A stretch of DNA of 64,000 bases. Source: DAIDKA01 sp036267975 (lineage in GTDB: Bacteria > Pseudomonadota > Gammaproteobacteria > Steroidobacterales > Steroidobacteraceae). Below the pieces are notes generated by a model. The model was given only the letters and a program-made list of their open reading frames with translations. It was not told where the DNA came from and made no database searches. The translations under genes and the position numbers were made by a program. Below, in pieces: positions 18,421-26,927 of the stretch. Numbering within the stretch: position 1 is the stretch's first letter; the number at the start of each line of letters is the position of its first letter. Location of the stretch: assembly GCA_036267975.1 (NCBI GenBank), contig DATAVA010000047.1, positions 1 through 64,000 of the forward strand, in the 5' to 3' direction.

Positions 18421-19689
18421 CTAGGTGATGCTGGTCGCGGCCCGATCCAGCGCCGAAACATGCTCCGCGGCGGCATGGCGCGTGCGCCGCGGAGCTGTCT
18501 CACGCAGAAACAGCGCGAGCACGAGTCCGAGCAGCTGACCGCACAGCGCGAAGTACAGCGTGTACTGGATGCCGGAATGCTGTGCGATGGCGCCGGCGAT
18601 CGACGGCGCGGCGCCGCCACCGAAGATTTCTCCCGCGCCGATGACGAGTCCCGCCGCCGAGGCCATCAGGCCCACCGGTGCGGCTTCGGCCGGGATTGGG
18701 CCGGCAAGAATCGCCAATGCTCCAAAGTTAAACATCGCCGCTACGAACAGCAGGGCAAAGAGCACCGGCAGGCTCGATCCTGCGTGAATGAACAGCCATA
18801 GAAATACCGCGGCAATGATGAAGGACAGCACCGTCGCGGGGCGACGGCCAATGTAGTCGGACACGGTGAGCAGGCCGAATTGACCCAGCGCGCCGCCGAA
18901 GCCGATCGCGGAGGTGATGATGCCCATCTGCGTGCTCGTCAATTTGACGTAGTCGACTAGGTAATTCGGCATGACGGCCGACAGCACGAATATTCCCGTC
19001 ATCGCGCACAGCAGGGTCACCATCGCCAATGGCACATTGCGGTGCTTGAACAGTTGCGACAGCGGCGCACGTGTGGGTGCCACAGTGCCACGTTGGGCGT
19101 GCAGGGTCGCCGGTTCCCGAATCACGAACCAAAGTATGAGGGCGACGATCAGACCCGGAAGACCGACAATCCAGAACACATGCCGCCACGTCGTGAACAG
19201 CAGCAGCTGCGTCGCCAGGATCGGGCCAAAGCCGCTGCCGAACAGCGAAACCGTGCACTGGAATATGCCGTTATTCATCCCGCGGCGCGCCGGATGCGAC
19301 GCCTCTACTGCCACCGCCACGCCCGTCGCTGCGACCGGTCCTTCGAAGACACCCATGACTGCGCGGATGACCAGCAGGCTTATCAGACCCGTCGCCATGC
19401 CGCTGAGCACGGAGAGGAGCGAAAAGATCACGACGGCCGGCACCAGCACGTTGCGTCGCCCGAGGCGATCGGAGAGGCTGCCGATGGCAATGGCGGAGGC
19501 CCCCCATGCCACGCCGAGTATGCCGACCAGGTTGCCGAGGTCCTGATAATTGACGTGCAGATCCTTCATCATCGCCGGGAACAGTGGCGGCAAGATGAAC
19601 CGGTCGATACCGACCAGACCAAAGGCCACGCTCATAATCAGAATCGCCTTCCATTCGTAGGCGACGTCCCAGCTCTTCTCGGTAGCCAT
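18421..19689 (-). CDS. Major facilitator superfamily transporter
   Basis: 422 residues, twelve predicted helices. SLSDRLGRRNVLVPA between helices 2 and 3 is the MFS loop signature, repeated less exactly as VSDYIGRRPATV in the second half. The start is the ATG giving MATEKSWDVAYEW, preceded by an AGGGGGA ribosome site; an ATG 24 bases upstream has none. Convergent with the carboxylesterase gene. It resembles organic acid or anion importers in the ACS/AAHS range; the substrate is unknown. A possible relationship is uptake of the ester or acid handled by its neighbours. Confidence 0.86.
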   Translation of the reverse strand: MATEKSWDVAYEWKAILIMSVAFGLVGIDRFILPPLFPAMMKDLHVNYQDLGNLVGILGVAWGASAIAIGSLSDRLGRRNVLVPAVVIFSLLSVLSGMATGLISLLVIRAVMGVFEGPVAATGVAVAVEASHPARRGMNNGIFQCTVSLFGSGFGPILATQLLLFTTWRHVFWIVGLPGLIVALILWFVIREPATLHAQRGTVAPTRAPLSQLFKHRNVPLAMVTLLCAMTGIFVLSAVMPNYLVDYVKLTSTQMGIITSAIGFGGALGQFGLLTVSDYIGRRPATVLSFIIAAVFLWLFIHAGSSLPVLFALLFVAAMFNFGALAILAGPIPAEAAPVGLMASAAGLVIGAGEIFGGGAAPSIAGAIAQHSGIQYTLYFALCGQLLGLVLALFLRETAPRRTRHAAAEHVSALDRAATSIT

Positions 19690-20050
19690 ATTTCCCCCTT
19701 CGGCTTTACTCATTCTATGTGCACCCCGCCACCGGTACGGTATGGGGTACAAGTCGTTATGGCCGGCATCATCGGCCCAATTTCACTCGGCGGTCAATCG
19801 CTCACTGACCCGGGCCGGTGCGCATGCCCGCGGTTGGGACTGAGGTGATGGCATACGATGCAGATGTCGATCGGGGAGGTCTTGCAGGCTTGACGCTGAT
19901 ACAAAGCACAGGCCACTATGGTTTCGCATATCGACGCAGATTTCGATATGCGAAATGCAGCTCGCAGCCGAACCGGGCGCCACTGCGGTGCTGAATCAAA
20001 ATCAAGCGGCTGCCAGGGGGTTAAGTGTTTGCACCAATGGTGGTGATGGC
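19690..20050. other. Divergent intergenic region, MFS / methyltransferase
   Basis: 361 bases without a gene, between the outward-facing MFS carrier and methyltransferase genes. It must hold both promoters. The only strong structure is the perfect 12-bp inverted repeat listed separately at 19922-19955. An in-frame extension of the methyltransferase into this region starts inside the repeat, which argues against that longer start. Confidence 0.6.
19922..19955. promoter_or_regulatory. Perfect 12-bp inverted repeat, probable operator
   Basis: The arms TTTCGCATATCG (19922-19933) and CGATATGCGAAA (19944-19955) are exact reverse complements separated by 10 bases. Centre spacing of about 22 bases places the half-sites two helical turns apart on one face, as for a dimeric or tetrameric repressor or activator. 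The TTCGnATATCGA-type half-site is reminiscent of IclR-family sites. It sits 95 bases upstream of the methyltransferase ATG. No regulator gene is adjacent. Confidence 0.55.
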
Positions 20051-21184
20051 ATGACAGACGATTCCTCGCCGCCGTTTCGTTTCTACGACAATCGCCAGAA
20101 GTATCTCGCGTTTGTCACCAGCTGCAACGAAAAATCGGCGATTGCGCACCGCGCGACGCATGAGGTGACCTTGCTGCGGCCGACGCCGCCGGCGGTGCGC
20201 ATTTTCGATGCGGGAATGGGTGATGGCACGGTAATCACGCGGGTCATGCGTGCCACGCACTGGCTGTTTCCAACAATTCCGCAGTTCGTGGTCGCCAAGG
20301 AAATCAGCCTTGAAGATGTGCGTCTGGGGCTGGAGAAACTCCCGGACCGGCTGTTCGAGCATCCCGCGACGGTCTTCGTCGTCACGAACCTCAACTATGC
20401 CGAGGCGCCGCGCCTCATGCCGCGCGACGCTCAGGCGGCCGCGGCACTGAACTGGCAGGAGGTCCGGCTGACCGGGACCACGGCGCACGAGTACGCCGAG
20501 CAGATCGAAGAGCTGGGGAGCATTCTCGACCGTGGTTGGCAGACCACGCCGAGCCCCAAGACGGGCAACCCGAAGGTCGTGCGCCCGACGGTGCTGGTGA
20601 TCTACCGGGAGGATCACAAGTTCTTGCTGGACGCCGCAATTCCGAAGCCCGGCCGCCTTTTCGAACATTACGACCTGGTGCTCGCCTCGCAGCCCTGGCG
20701 GGCGCGGATGGGTGCGGATTTCAAGGTGCAGAAGATCCTGCTGCCGCTGGCGCGCAGCCTGGCCGCCGGCGGACGGCTCCTCGCCATCCAGTCCTGCGGA
20801 CACGATCCGGGATTGGAGATCATCCAGCAGCTGTGGCCGGAGGAGCGTCCTTTCGAAGTCGGCCGGCACGAGCTGTTGAGCACCCTGCGTCGCGAGCTTG
20901 GGCGCGATGCCCGCGAGTTCAGTTTCACTGCACTGCCTGATGAAAAGGCAGTGTTCCGATATGAAATGCACACGCTACCCTCGGAGATTGGTGACCGGAT
21001 CGGCACCTCGACACTGTTCGCTGCCTGGAACGCGGCGATCTACGTCAACCAGATCGAGGATGAGCGCCTGGATGCCGTGGTGACCAATGGCGCATATCTC
21101 GCGGCGACACAAAAGGTACTGCAGAAACATGGCGGCCTATGGTTCAACGACGAGGCATTCGTCGTGTCACGGCGGCGCGATTGA
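20051..21184 (+). CDS. Probable SAM-dependent methyltransferase of unknown specificity
   Basis: 377 residues from the ATG giving MTDDSSPPFRFYDNRQKYL. VRIFDAGMGDGTVITRVMRA looks like motif I (DxGxGxG) of a class I methyltransferase, and VLASQPWRARM and LAAGGRLLAIQSCGHDPG fit the later strands. I do not recognise the exact family. The gene is translationally coupled to a second, clearly recognisable O-methyltransferase by a TTGA overlap, and both lie behind the inverted repeat at 19922. A role in the same secondary or catabolic methylation step is inferred. Confidence 0.68.
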   Translation: MTDDSSPPFRFYDNRQKYLAFVTSCNEKSAIAHRATHEVTLLRPTPPAVRIFDAGMGDGTVITRVMRATHWLFPTIPQFVVAKEISLEDVRLGLEKLPDRLFEHPATVFVVTNLNYAEAPRLMPRDAQAAAALNWQEVRLTGTTAHEYAEQIEELGSILDRGWQTTPSPKTGNPKVVRPTVLVIYREDHKFLLDAAIPKPGRLFEHYDLVLASQPWRARMGADFKVQKILLPLARSLAAGGRLLAIQSCGHDPGLEIIQQLWPEERPFEVGRHELLSTLRRELGRDAREFSFTALPDEKAVFRYEMHTLPSEIGDRIGTSTLFAAWNAAIYVNQIEDERLDAVVTNGAYLAATQKVLQKHGGLWFNDEAFVVSRRRD

Positions 21185-22188
21185 GCGCCCCGACGAGCAC
21201 TGATCGGCCTGCGGCCCAGGTTGTCCAGGACCTTGCAGTCGCATACTGGGTCTCGCGCTGCCTGCACCTGGTCGCTGAACTGGGAGTCGCGGACCATCTG
21301 GGGGATACGCCCGCCACTGCGGATACGTTGGCACAGGCCTGCGGCCTGCAACCCCGGGCGCTGAATAGGGTTCTACGTGCGCTCGCCAATCACGGAATCT
21401 TCGGCTACGACGGTCAGTTCTTCGCTCACAACGCAGCCTCGCTGACACTTCGCTCCGATGCGTCCGGCTCGACACGATCCCTCGCGCGCATGATGGGACT
21501 GAAGGTTCACTGGGATGCCTATCGTGAACTTGACGTCACATTGCGGTCCGGTACACCTTCGATTGCGGCCGTGACCGATGGCGGCCTGTTTCCGTATCTG
21601 CGTGCCCATCCTGGGGAGGGACGCCTGTTCCATGAGGCAATGGCGGGCAAGTCCTACGCTCAGGTCCGACCCGTGATTCAGGCATACGATTTTCGAAGTT
21701 TCAGAACCATCGGCGACATCGGTGGCGGATTGGGTCATCTTCTGTACGGCGTGCTCGACCAGACTCCAGCCTCACGGGGAATGCTTTTCGATCTGCCGGA
21801 AGTGATCGAGGAGGCCCGCCAGCGTGCCGATGAGCGCGTTACCTATGTGGGCGGGGATTTTTTCAAGACGCGCATACCGGCATGTGATGCGTACCTGATG
21901 ATGACCGTCCTGCACGACTGGTCCGATGCTGAAGCTGTGACGATTCTCACCAACCTCAAATCCAATAGTCCGCGCGCGGCCAAGTTGCTGCTTGTTGAAG
22001 GCATTGTCCGTGCAGAGACGCAGAATGATTTTGTGAAGGATCTGGACATCGAGATGCTCGTGATGACGACGGGTCGCGAGCGCACGCAGGCTGAATGGAA
22101 CGGCGTGTTGCAAAGCGCCGGCTTCCGGCTGGCGCGGGTAATACCCGCCGGAGCGTGGTCGTCGATCCTCGAAGCGGAAATTGCCTGA
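21181..22188 (+). CDS. O-methyltransferase, hydroxyneurosporene/AcrO type
   Basis: 335 residues if started at the TTG that overlaps the previous stop (TTGA). The N-terminal winged-helix dimerisation domain is visible (LVAELGVADHLGD, TLAQACGLQPRALNRVLRAL). The SAM domain contains TIGDIGGGLGHLL (motif I), GMLFDLPEVIEEA, YVGGDFFKTRIPACDAYLMM and the catalytic HDW of TVLHDWSDAEA. Such enzymes methylate phenolic hydroxyls of small molecules. It is about 25% similar by eye to the gene at 36279-37346. Non-ATG start and close overlap suggest coupled, possibly lower-level, translation. Confidence 0.87.
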   Translation: MSAPTSTDRPAAQVVQDLAVAYWVSRCLHLVAELGVADHLGDTPATADTLAQACGLQPRALNRVLRALANHGIFGYDGQFFAHNAASLTLRSDASGSTRSLARMMGLKVHWDAYRELDVTLRSGTPSIAAVTDGGLFPYLRAHPGEGRLFHEAMAGKSYAQVRPVIQAYDFRSFRTIGDIGGGLGHLLYGVLDQTPASRGMLFDLPEVIEEARQRADERVTYVGGDFFKTRIPACDAYLMMTVLHDWSDAEAVTILTNLKSNSPRAAKLLLVEGIVRAETQNDFVKDLDIEMLVMTTGRERTQAEWNGVLQSAGFRLARVIPAGAWSSILEAEIA

Positions 22189-22275
22189 AGCCCGCATCGC
22201 ATCGACCCCATGCCTGGCTGGCAAGACGGCGCATGAACGGCTAACCTGCCCGCACAAATCACAAGAGGGTAGGCG

Positions 22276-23226
22276 ATGAAACTGTTAGCCATTGGACTTG
22301 CGGCCGTGCTGGTATCAGGCGCAGCGCAAGCGCCTGCGGCGGAGCAGGGCTGCAACCGAGAGTGCCTCGCTGGTGTCATGAACAGCTACCTGCAGGCCGT
22401 GGTCGGTCACGATCCCGCAAAATTGTCCGTCACGAAGAACGTAAAATACACGGAGAATGGCGTACGGCTGAACTTGGGGGATGGCTTGTGGCAGACGGCT
22501 TCTGCAATGCCCACCTACCGGCTGGACGTGATCGACGATGAGGCCGGGCAGGTCGGATTGCTCGGTCGTATCAGTGAGAACGGTAACAACAACTGGTTCG
22601 CCGTGCGCTTGAAAGTGGAGCAAAACCACAAGGTCTCCCAGATCGAGACCTTGATCAATCGCAGCATCAGCGCGGGCCCCGGCGCCGGACCGCCGGGAGG
22701 CGCCAAGGCCAATACAGTGCCGAATCCACTGATGGCCGAGGTGCTTGCGAAGAATCAGCGCCTGAGCCGTGCTGAGCTGGCGCGGATCGGCAACAGCTAT
22801 TTCACGGGCATGGCCGACGAGGACAGCAGCGCCAACGTGCCGTTTTCTCCGCAGTGCCAGCGGCGCGAGAACGGCACCGTTACCGCCAACAATCCGGACG
22901 CCCCGAAGGGATCGATGCAGTGGCTGGACTGCAAGTCGCAGTTTGACACCGGCTTCTCCGTCATCGTCACGAATATCCGCGAGCGGCGCTTCTCAATCGT
23001 GGACCGGACCAAGGGCCTGGCATTCGGCTGGGGTTATTTTGATCACGATGGCACGCACGCCAAGTTCTCGCGCACCTTGGATCACGCGCCGGCGGACGTG
23101 GCCGCGACGTTCAGACAGCCGATCACGTTCTACATTGCCGAGGTGTTCAAGATCGAGGACGCCAAGATCCGCCAGATCGAAGCCGTGCTGACCACGGTGC
23201 CGTTCCGGATGGAATCGGGCTGGTAA
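22276..23226 (+). CDS. Exported hypothetical protein, paralogue of 58684-59715
   Basis: 316 residues, signal peptide MKLLAIGLAAVLVSGAAQAPA, ribosome site GAGGGTAGGCG just upstream. The mature part opens with EQGCNRECLAGVMNSYLQAV and contains LGDGLWQTASAMP, ARIGNSYFTGM and a C-terminal PITFYIAEVFKIEDAKIRQIEA ending MESGW. The same layout occurs in the 58684-59715 gene (CDGSCLGKLMDQYLDAL, VGDGLWQTISSI, LVNQYFEGI, ending QKTGW), giving two NTF2-like repeats (dimer-type alpha+beta) in one chain as my best structural guess. Function unknown. Its last 97 bases overlap the convergent GIDE-domain gene. Confidence 0.76.
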   Translation: MKLLAIGLAAVLVSGAAQAPAAEQGCNRECLAGVMNSYLQAVVGHDPAKLSVTKNVKYTENGVRLNLGDGLWQTASAMPTYRLDVIDDEAGQVGLLGRISENGNNNWFAVRLKVEQNHKVSQIETLINRSISAGPGAGPPGGAKANTVPNPLMAEVLAKNQRLSRAELARIGNSYFTGMADEDSSANVPFSPQCQRRENGTVTANNPDAPKGSMQWLDCKSQFDTGFSVIVTNIRERRFSIVDRTKGLAFGWGYFDHDGTHAKFSRTLDHAPADVAATFRQPITFYIAEVFKIEDAKIRQIEAVLTTVPFRMESGW

Positions 23227-24119
23227 ATTTGCGTTTTTGACAGCGCCCACAGACCCAATCCGACCGCGAGAATGCTGGCGAGCAGAAACAGGAGCGCATT
23301 GCGTTGCTCGCGGCGCACGAGATGCTTCGCGTCCATCGGCGCGATAATGAAGGGTTCATCGTGGCTGGCCTGTGCGACCACGCCGACGCGCTCGATCGGC
23401 GAGTGCAGCACGGTCGCCTCAGCCTCGGTATGGGCCGCCGCGCGTGCTGCCTCCCATTCATCCGGGCTGATCTGGCCATCGTGGTTCCGATCGAAGCGGC
23501 GCAGCAGCGCGGCCTGGTCACGCTTCCATTGGGCGAGCAGTTCCTGCGTCTTCTGATCGACTGCGCCGAACTCGGTGTGCGAGCGCAGTTCGCCCAGCAC
23601 TGACAGCGGGGTTCCGGGGGCAATGAGCCGTTCCTGGAACCGATAGTCATCCTGGCCGGGTAACCCCAGGATGGCGTGGGATTGCGGCGTCCCTTGCGGA
23701 TGTCGTGACATTCCAGACCAGCGCTCATTGGAAGTCGCGGTCACGTCAGCCCCGACTGGACCAATCAGGCATTCGCCGTCCGCATCGTTCAGCACGAAAG
23801 GGGTGACGCTCGTTGCCTTCTCGACGGTGCGATACACCGCCTCACCCTTCGCATTTTCCTCGCGCGCCTCAACGCTGTAGTCCCACCACACGCAGGGTCG
23901 ATCCGTCAGCGGTGAGCGCATGGTTTCGCCCGGCGGCGACCTCGCAATTCCCGAGATCCGCACGTACCCCTGCGCGGCGGAGCGGATCCGCACCAGCGGC
24001 GTATCAGCGATAAACCGGTCCCGGCGCAGTCGTGAGAAGCAGGCGAGGAGGGCGAGCAGGGCCATCACCCCGCACAGCGCGGCAAATATCCAATACCCTG
24101 CGCCCGGGTGCCCCGCCAC
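23130..24119 (-). CDS. GIDE-domain membrane protein with EF-hand
   Basis: 329 residues. An N-terminal helix (WIFAALCGVMALLALLACF) precedes ADTPLVRIRSAAQGYVRISGIA and PCVWWDYSVEAR, the GIDE (MULAN-like E3 ligase-associated) domain pattern also found in bacteria beside LemA. Between about residues 210 and 225 there is a canonical EF-hand loop, DRNHDGQISPDE (ligands D, N, D, Q, S, E). A second helix (RNALLFLLASILAVGLGLWAL) lies near the C-terminus, followed by a 35-residue tail encoded antisense to the neighbouring gene's 3' end. It starts two bases after the lemA stop, so the two are one operon. Role at the membrane unknown. Confidence 0.78.
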   Translation of the reverse strand: MAGHPGAGYWIFAALCGVMALLALLACFSRLRRDRFIADTPLVRIRSAAQGYVRISGIARSPPGETMRSPLTDRPCVWWDYSVEAREENAKGEAVYRTVEKATSVTPFVLNDADGECLIGPVGADVTATSNERWSGMSRHPQGTPQSHAILGLPGQDDYRFQERLIAPGTPLSVLGELRSHTEFGAVDQKTQELLAQWKRDQAALLRRFDRNHDGQISPDEWEAARAAAHTEAEATVLHSPIERVGVVAQASHDEPFIIAPMDAKHLVRREQRNALLFLLASILAVGLGLWALSKTQIYQPDSIRNGTVVSTASIWRILASSILNTSAM

Positions 24120-24121
24120 GG

Positions 24122-24694
24122 CTAGCTTCCGAAAGCGGGCTTCAGATCGATGTCGCCGGTCTGGCTGGCACTGAATTTGAGCATTGGCGCGGCCGCGAAG
24201 GCAAACGGGCGCGCGATCAGTAGGTCGGGAAACGACTCGAGCCGCACGTTCAGTGCGTTGACGGCGTCGTTGTAGATTTCCCGACGATCGGCGATCGCGG
24301 TTTCCAGCGCAGTGATGCGGGTCTGCAGATTCTTGAAAAGATCGTTCGCCTTGAGGTCCGGGTAGCGCTCCGCTACGGCGTACAGGCTCGACAGGCCGGT
24401 GCGCAAGGCGCCTTCCGCAACGCTTACCGAGGCGACGTTACCGGCGCTGCGCGCGCCTTCCACATTGGCGCGGGCGCGCGCGACACACTCGAGCGTCTCC
24501 CGCTCATGCACCATGTAGCCCTTGCAGACCTCGATCAGTTTCGGCAATTCGTCGTGGCGCTGGAGCAGCAGAACGTCGATATTCGACCAGGCAAGCTTGA
24601 CGCCGTTGCGCACGCGGATGAGGCCGTTGTAGATCGTGACGGCATATCCTCCGACGATCAGGACGACAAAGGCGCAAACAACTAGCGGTGTCAC
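24122..24694 (-). CDS. LemA-family membrane protein
   Basis: 190 residues from a GTG start preceded by AGGAGA at eight bases. One N-terminal transmembrane helix (LVVCAFVVLIVGGYAV) is followed by the LemA core: YNGLIRVRNGVKLAWSNIDVLLLQRHDELPKL, ETLECVARARANVEGA, AVAERYPDLKANDLFKNLQ and REIYNDAVNALNVRLESFP. The soluble part is an all-helical bundle. LemA proteins are widespread membrane-associated proteins of uncertain function, commonly encoded with a GIDE or TPM-domain partner, as seen here. Confidence 0.93.
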   Translation of the reverse strand: MTPLVVCAFVVLIVGGYAVTIYNGLIRVRNGVKLAWSNIDVLLLQRHDELPKLIEVCKGYMVHERETLECVARARANVEGARSAGNVASVSVAEGALRTGLSSLYAVAERYPDLKANDLFKNLQTRITALETAIADRREIYNDAVNALNVRLESFPDLLIARPFAFAAAPMLKFSASQTGDIDLKPAFGS

Positions 24695-25037
24695 CGGGCG
24701 CTCTCCTTGCGGACCCGCGTAATCCCGGCGGGCGCGGTTCCCAGGGCCGAAGTCTCGCAGTTTCGCCGCTCGGAACCCAGTTTTGACCCTCAAAACTGTG
24801 CGACTCCTAACACTCCCGGTACCTCTTTCACGAGCAAAGGCCTGCGGGCCGCGTGCCGCGTACTAGGACCATAGTTGAATGGTGACAGTGGCTGGGCCGC
24901 CTGCTGATGCGCTGACTGGATTCGATCGTGTCATCTCGCTCGCCGGCGCGCGCATGGCAAACAGCTGCGCCAGGCACCGATAATCCGTGCCGCAGGCCGG
25001 ATTTCCTGTTACACATTATCCCGGTTTAGCGAAGATC
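24695..25037. other. Divergent intergenic region, lemA / PAP2
   Basis: 343 bases between outward-facing lemA and PAP2 genes. It should contain both promoters. I see no gene, strong dyad or repeat in it. A GTG at 24987 could extend the PAP2 protein by 17 residues. Confidence 0.4.
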
Positions 25038-25832
25038 ATGGCTGCAGGATTTCCCGACGTGCGCGATCCTTTCCTAGGGCAGAACCCGGTTCAACCTGCG
25101 GTAGCGGGGGGTTATCTGGCACCGTGGGCCGTTGAGCTCGGCCACCGGATCCGCAAGGGCTTCTTCCGGACCACGATTTCAACGACGTTGCTCACCGGGC
25201 TGTTTTTCATCGGGTATTTCTGGGTACAGCGCCATCCGGCGTACTCGCCCATCATGATGCCGCAGACGGCATTGGATCTGCGCATCCCGTTCCAGGCACC
25301 GGCGCTGCTGGCATATGTCTCGGTATGGATATACATAGGCTTCGGTCCGGGACTGCAGCGCACAGTGCGCGACTTTGCCGTCTATGGGCTGTGGCTATGC
25401 GGGCTGTGCATCTGCGGGCTCGCGATATTCTATTTTTGGCCGACACAAGTACCCAGATCGATGATCGCCGCGACGGATTTTCCGGGTTTCGTGTTGCTGC
25501 ACCGGATTGATGAATCCAGCAATGCATGCCCATCAATGCACGTGGCGGTCGCGATCTTCACCGTGGTTCGGGTGGACGAGGTACTGCGTTCGATGCGCGT
25601 ACCCCTGCAGCTGCGCCTCATCAACGCTGCATGGTTTGCCGCCATCGTGTATTCGACCCTGGCCATCAAGCAACACCTGCTCGTGGACGTAGCCGCAGGT
25701 GCGTGCCTGGGGCTCGTCTTCGCGCTGATGTCGCTGCGCTGGCGTCCGGGTCTTGGCGGCGAGCCGAGCTTTGCGGCATTGTCGCTTCGGCCATATCCGC
25801 AAAAACCAACGGGGGAGACATGGAATCGTTAA
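25038..25832 (+). CDS. PAP2-superfamily membrane phosphatase
   Basis: 264 residues from the ATG at 25038 (281 from an upstream GTG). About six transmembrane helices. The PAP2 catalytic pieces are SSNACPSMHVAVA (the PSxH motif, His as acid/base) and LAIKQHLLVDVAAGACLG (HxxxD nucleophile motif). The first KxxxxxxRP motif is weak, as in the inositol-phosphoceramide-synthase-like or PAP2_3 branch. Expected to dephosphorylate a lipid phosphate at the membrane. The last 13 bases overlap the SPFH gene, so the pair is co-transcribed. Confidence 0.85.
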   Translation: MAAGFPDVRDPFLGQNPVQPAVAGGYLAPWAVELGHRIRKGFFRTTISTTLLTGLFFIGYFWVQRHPAYSPIMMPQTALDLRIPFQAPALLAYVSVWIYIGFGPGLQRTVRDFAVYGLWLCGLCICGLAIFYFWPTQVPRSMIAATDFPGFVLLHRIDESSNACPSMHVAVAIFTVVRVDEVLRSMRVPLQLRLINAAWFAAIVYSTLAIKQHLLVDVAAGACLGLVFALMSLRWRPGLGGEPSFAALSLRPYPQKPTGETWNR

Positions 25833-26707
25833 ACCTTCAGAAGCTCATAAAATGGGGCGGCGTGGCCGTGGCTGTAATCATCGTGCTCACGCTCGTATGG
25901 CCGTTCTACAGCGTCCCGACCGGTTCGCGCGGCGTCGTTACCCGGTTCGGTGCCATCGTGGGTATCGAGGCCGAGGGTCTTACGATCCTGCCGCCGTGGG
26001 AGAAGCTTTCGATCTTTTCGATCCGCGCAGAGACGGCGAACGTGCAGAACGCGGAAGGGGCCACGTCTGACACACAACCGGTCACGACGAGCCTCACCGT
26101 CCGGTACGCAATCCAGCCGGACAAGGTGTCGGAAGTATTCGAACAGTATTCTCACGACGGTGACCTGTCCTCCTATGTGGACACGGCGACGCATGAGATC
26201 TTCAAGTCGGTGACGGCCAAATATGATGCGCCGGACCTGATATCGCAGCGCCCCAAGGTGTCTGCCGATATTTACGATGCGCTGACCATCAAGCTTGCAA
26301 AATACGGCGCCCGCGTCATCAATATCGATATGACGGGTTTCGCTTTTTCGCCAACCTACATGGCGGCGATCAATGACAAGGTGACACAGGAGCAGTTGCG
26401 GCTCGCCGCGGAAAACAAACTAAAGACGGTGGAGGCCGAGCAGAAGCAAAAGGTGGCCATCGCCGAAGCCGAAGCGAATGCGGTAAAGGCAACCGCGGAT
26501 GGCGATGCCTATGCGCGCATTACGAATGCGACCGCCGAAGCGAAGGCCATCCAGGTGCAGAGCCAGGCGCTTGCCCAAAGCGCCCAGGTATTGGAGCTGC
26601 GGCGAATCACGGTCGAACAGACCAAGGCCGAGAAATGGGATGGCAAATTGCCTGAGGCAATCTATGCTGGGGCGCCGATCCCGTTCTTGGACGTGAGCAA
26701 GAAATAG
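25820..26707 (+). CDS. SPFH/prohibitin-family membrane protein
   Basis: 295 residues. The ATG at 25820 follows a GGGGGAG ribosome site. One N-terminal helix (GGVAVAVIIVLTLVWPFY), then the SPFH domain: VPTGSRGVVTRFGAIVG, GLTILPPWEKL, SLTVRYAIQP and the long helix LRLAAENKLKTVEAEQKQK with many A/E/K heptads, predicted to form a coiled coil and ring oligomers. Prohibitin-like proteins organise membrane microdomains and often bind FtsH, but no protease gene is adjacent. It overlaps the PAP2 gene, hinting at a lipid-domain role. Confidence 0.9.
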   Translation: MESLNLQKLIKWGGVAVAVIIVLTLVWPFYSVPTGSRGVVTRFGAIVGIEAEGLTILPPWEKLSIFSIRAETANVQNAEGATSDTQPVTTSLTVRYAIQPDKVSEVFEQYSHDGDLSSYVDTATHEIFKSVTAKYDAPDLISQRPKVSADIYDALTIKLAKYGARVINIDMTGFAFSPTYMAAINDKVTQEQLRLAAENKLKTVEAEQKQKVAIAEAEANAVKATADGDAYARITNATAEAKAIQVQSQALAQSAQVLELRRITVEQTKAEKWDGKLPEAIYAGAPIPFLDVSKK

Positions 26708-26791
26708 CCGCTTGGTGGCCCTGCAGCGGCGAACCAGCGCTTTTCGGGAGTTTTCCGTGTAGGGGATGTCCTTGAACGCGGGCCGGAAAAT

Positions 26792-26810
26792 GCGCGATTT
26801 TCAATCGCGC
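26792..26810 (+). terminator. Hairpin downstream of SPFH gene
   Basis: GCGCGATT (26792-26799) pairs perfectly with AATCGCGC (26803-26810) across a three-base loop TTC. There is no following U-run, so it is a hairpin of terminator strength but not a canonical intrinsic terminator. It could equally be a protein-binding dyad in the promoter region of the glycosyltransferase gene. Confidence 0.35.
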
Positions 26811-26927
26811 CACTGTCCCGGCCGCGCCTGCTGTAGACTGTAAATCGACCTTTCGCCCGTCTTGCTTCGCAGCCATCTTCGCGCGTCCTAAGCCGGCCCG
26901 TTCGTACACCTTGACATGGGAGGTACG

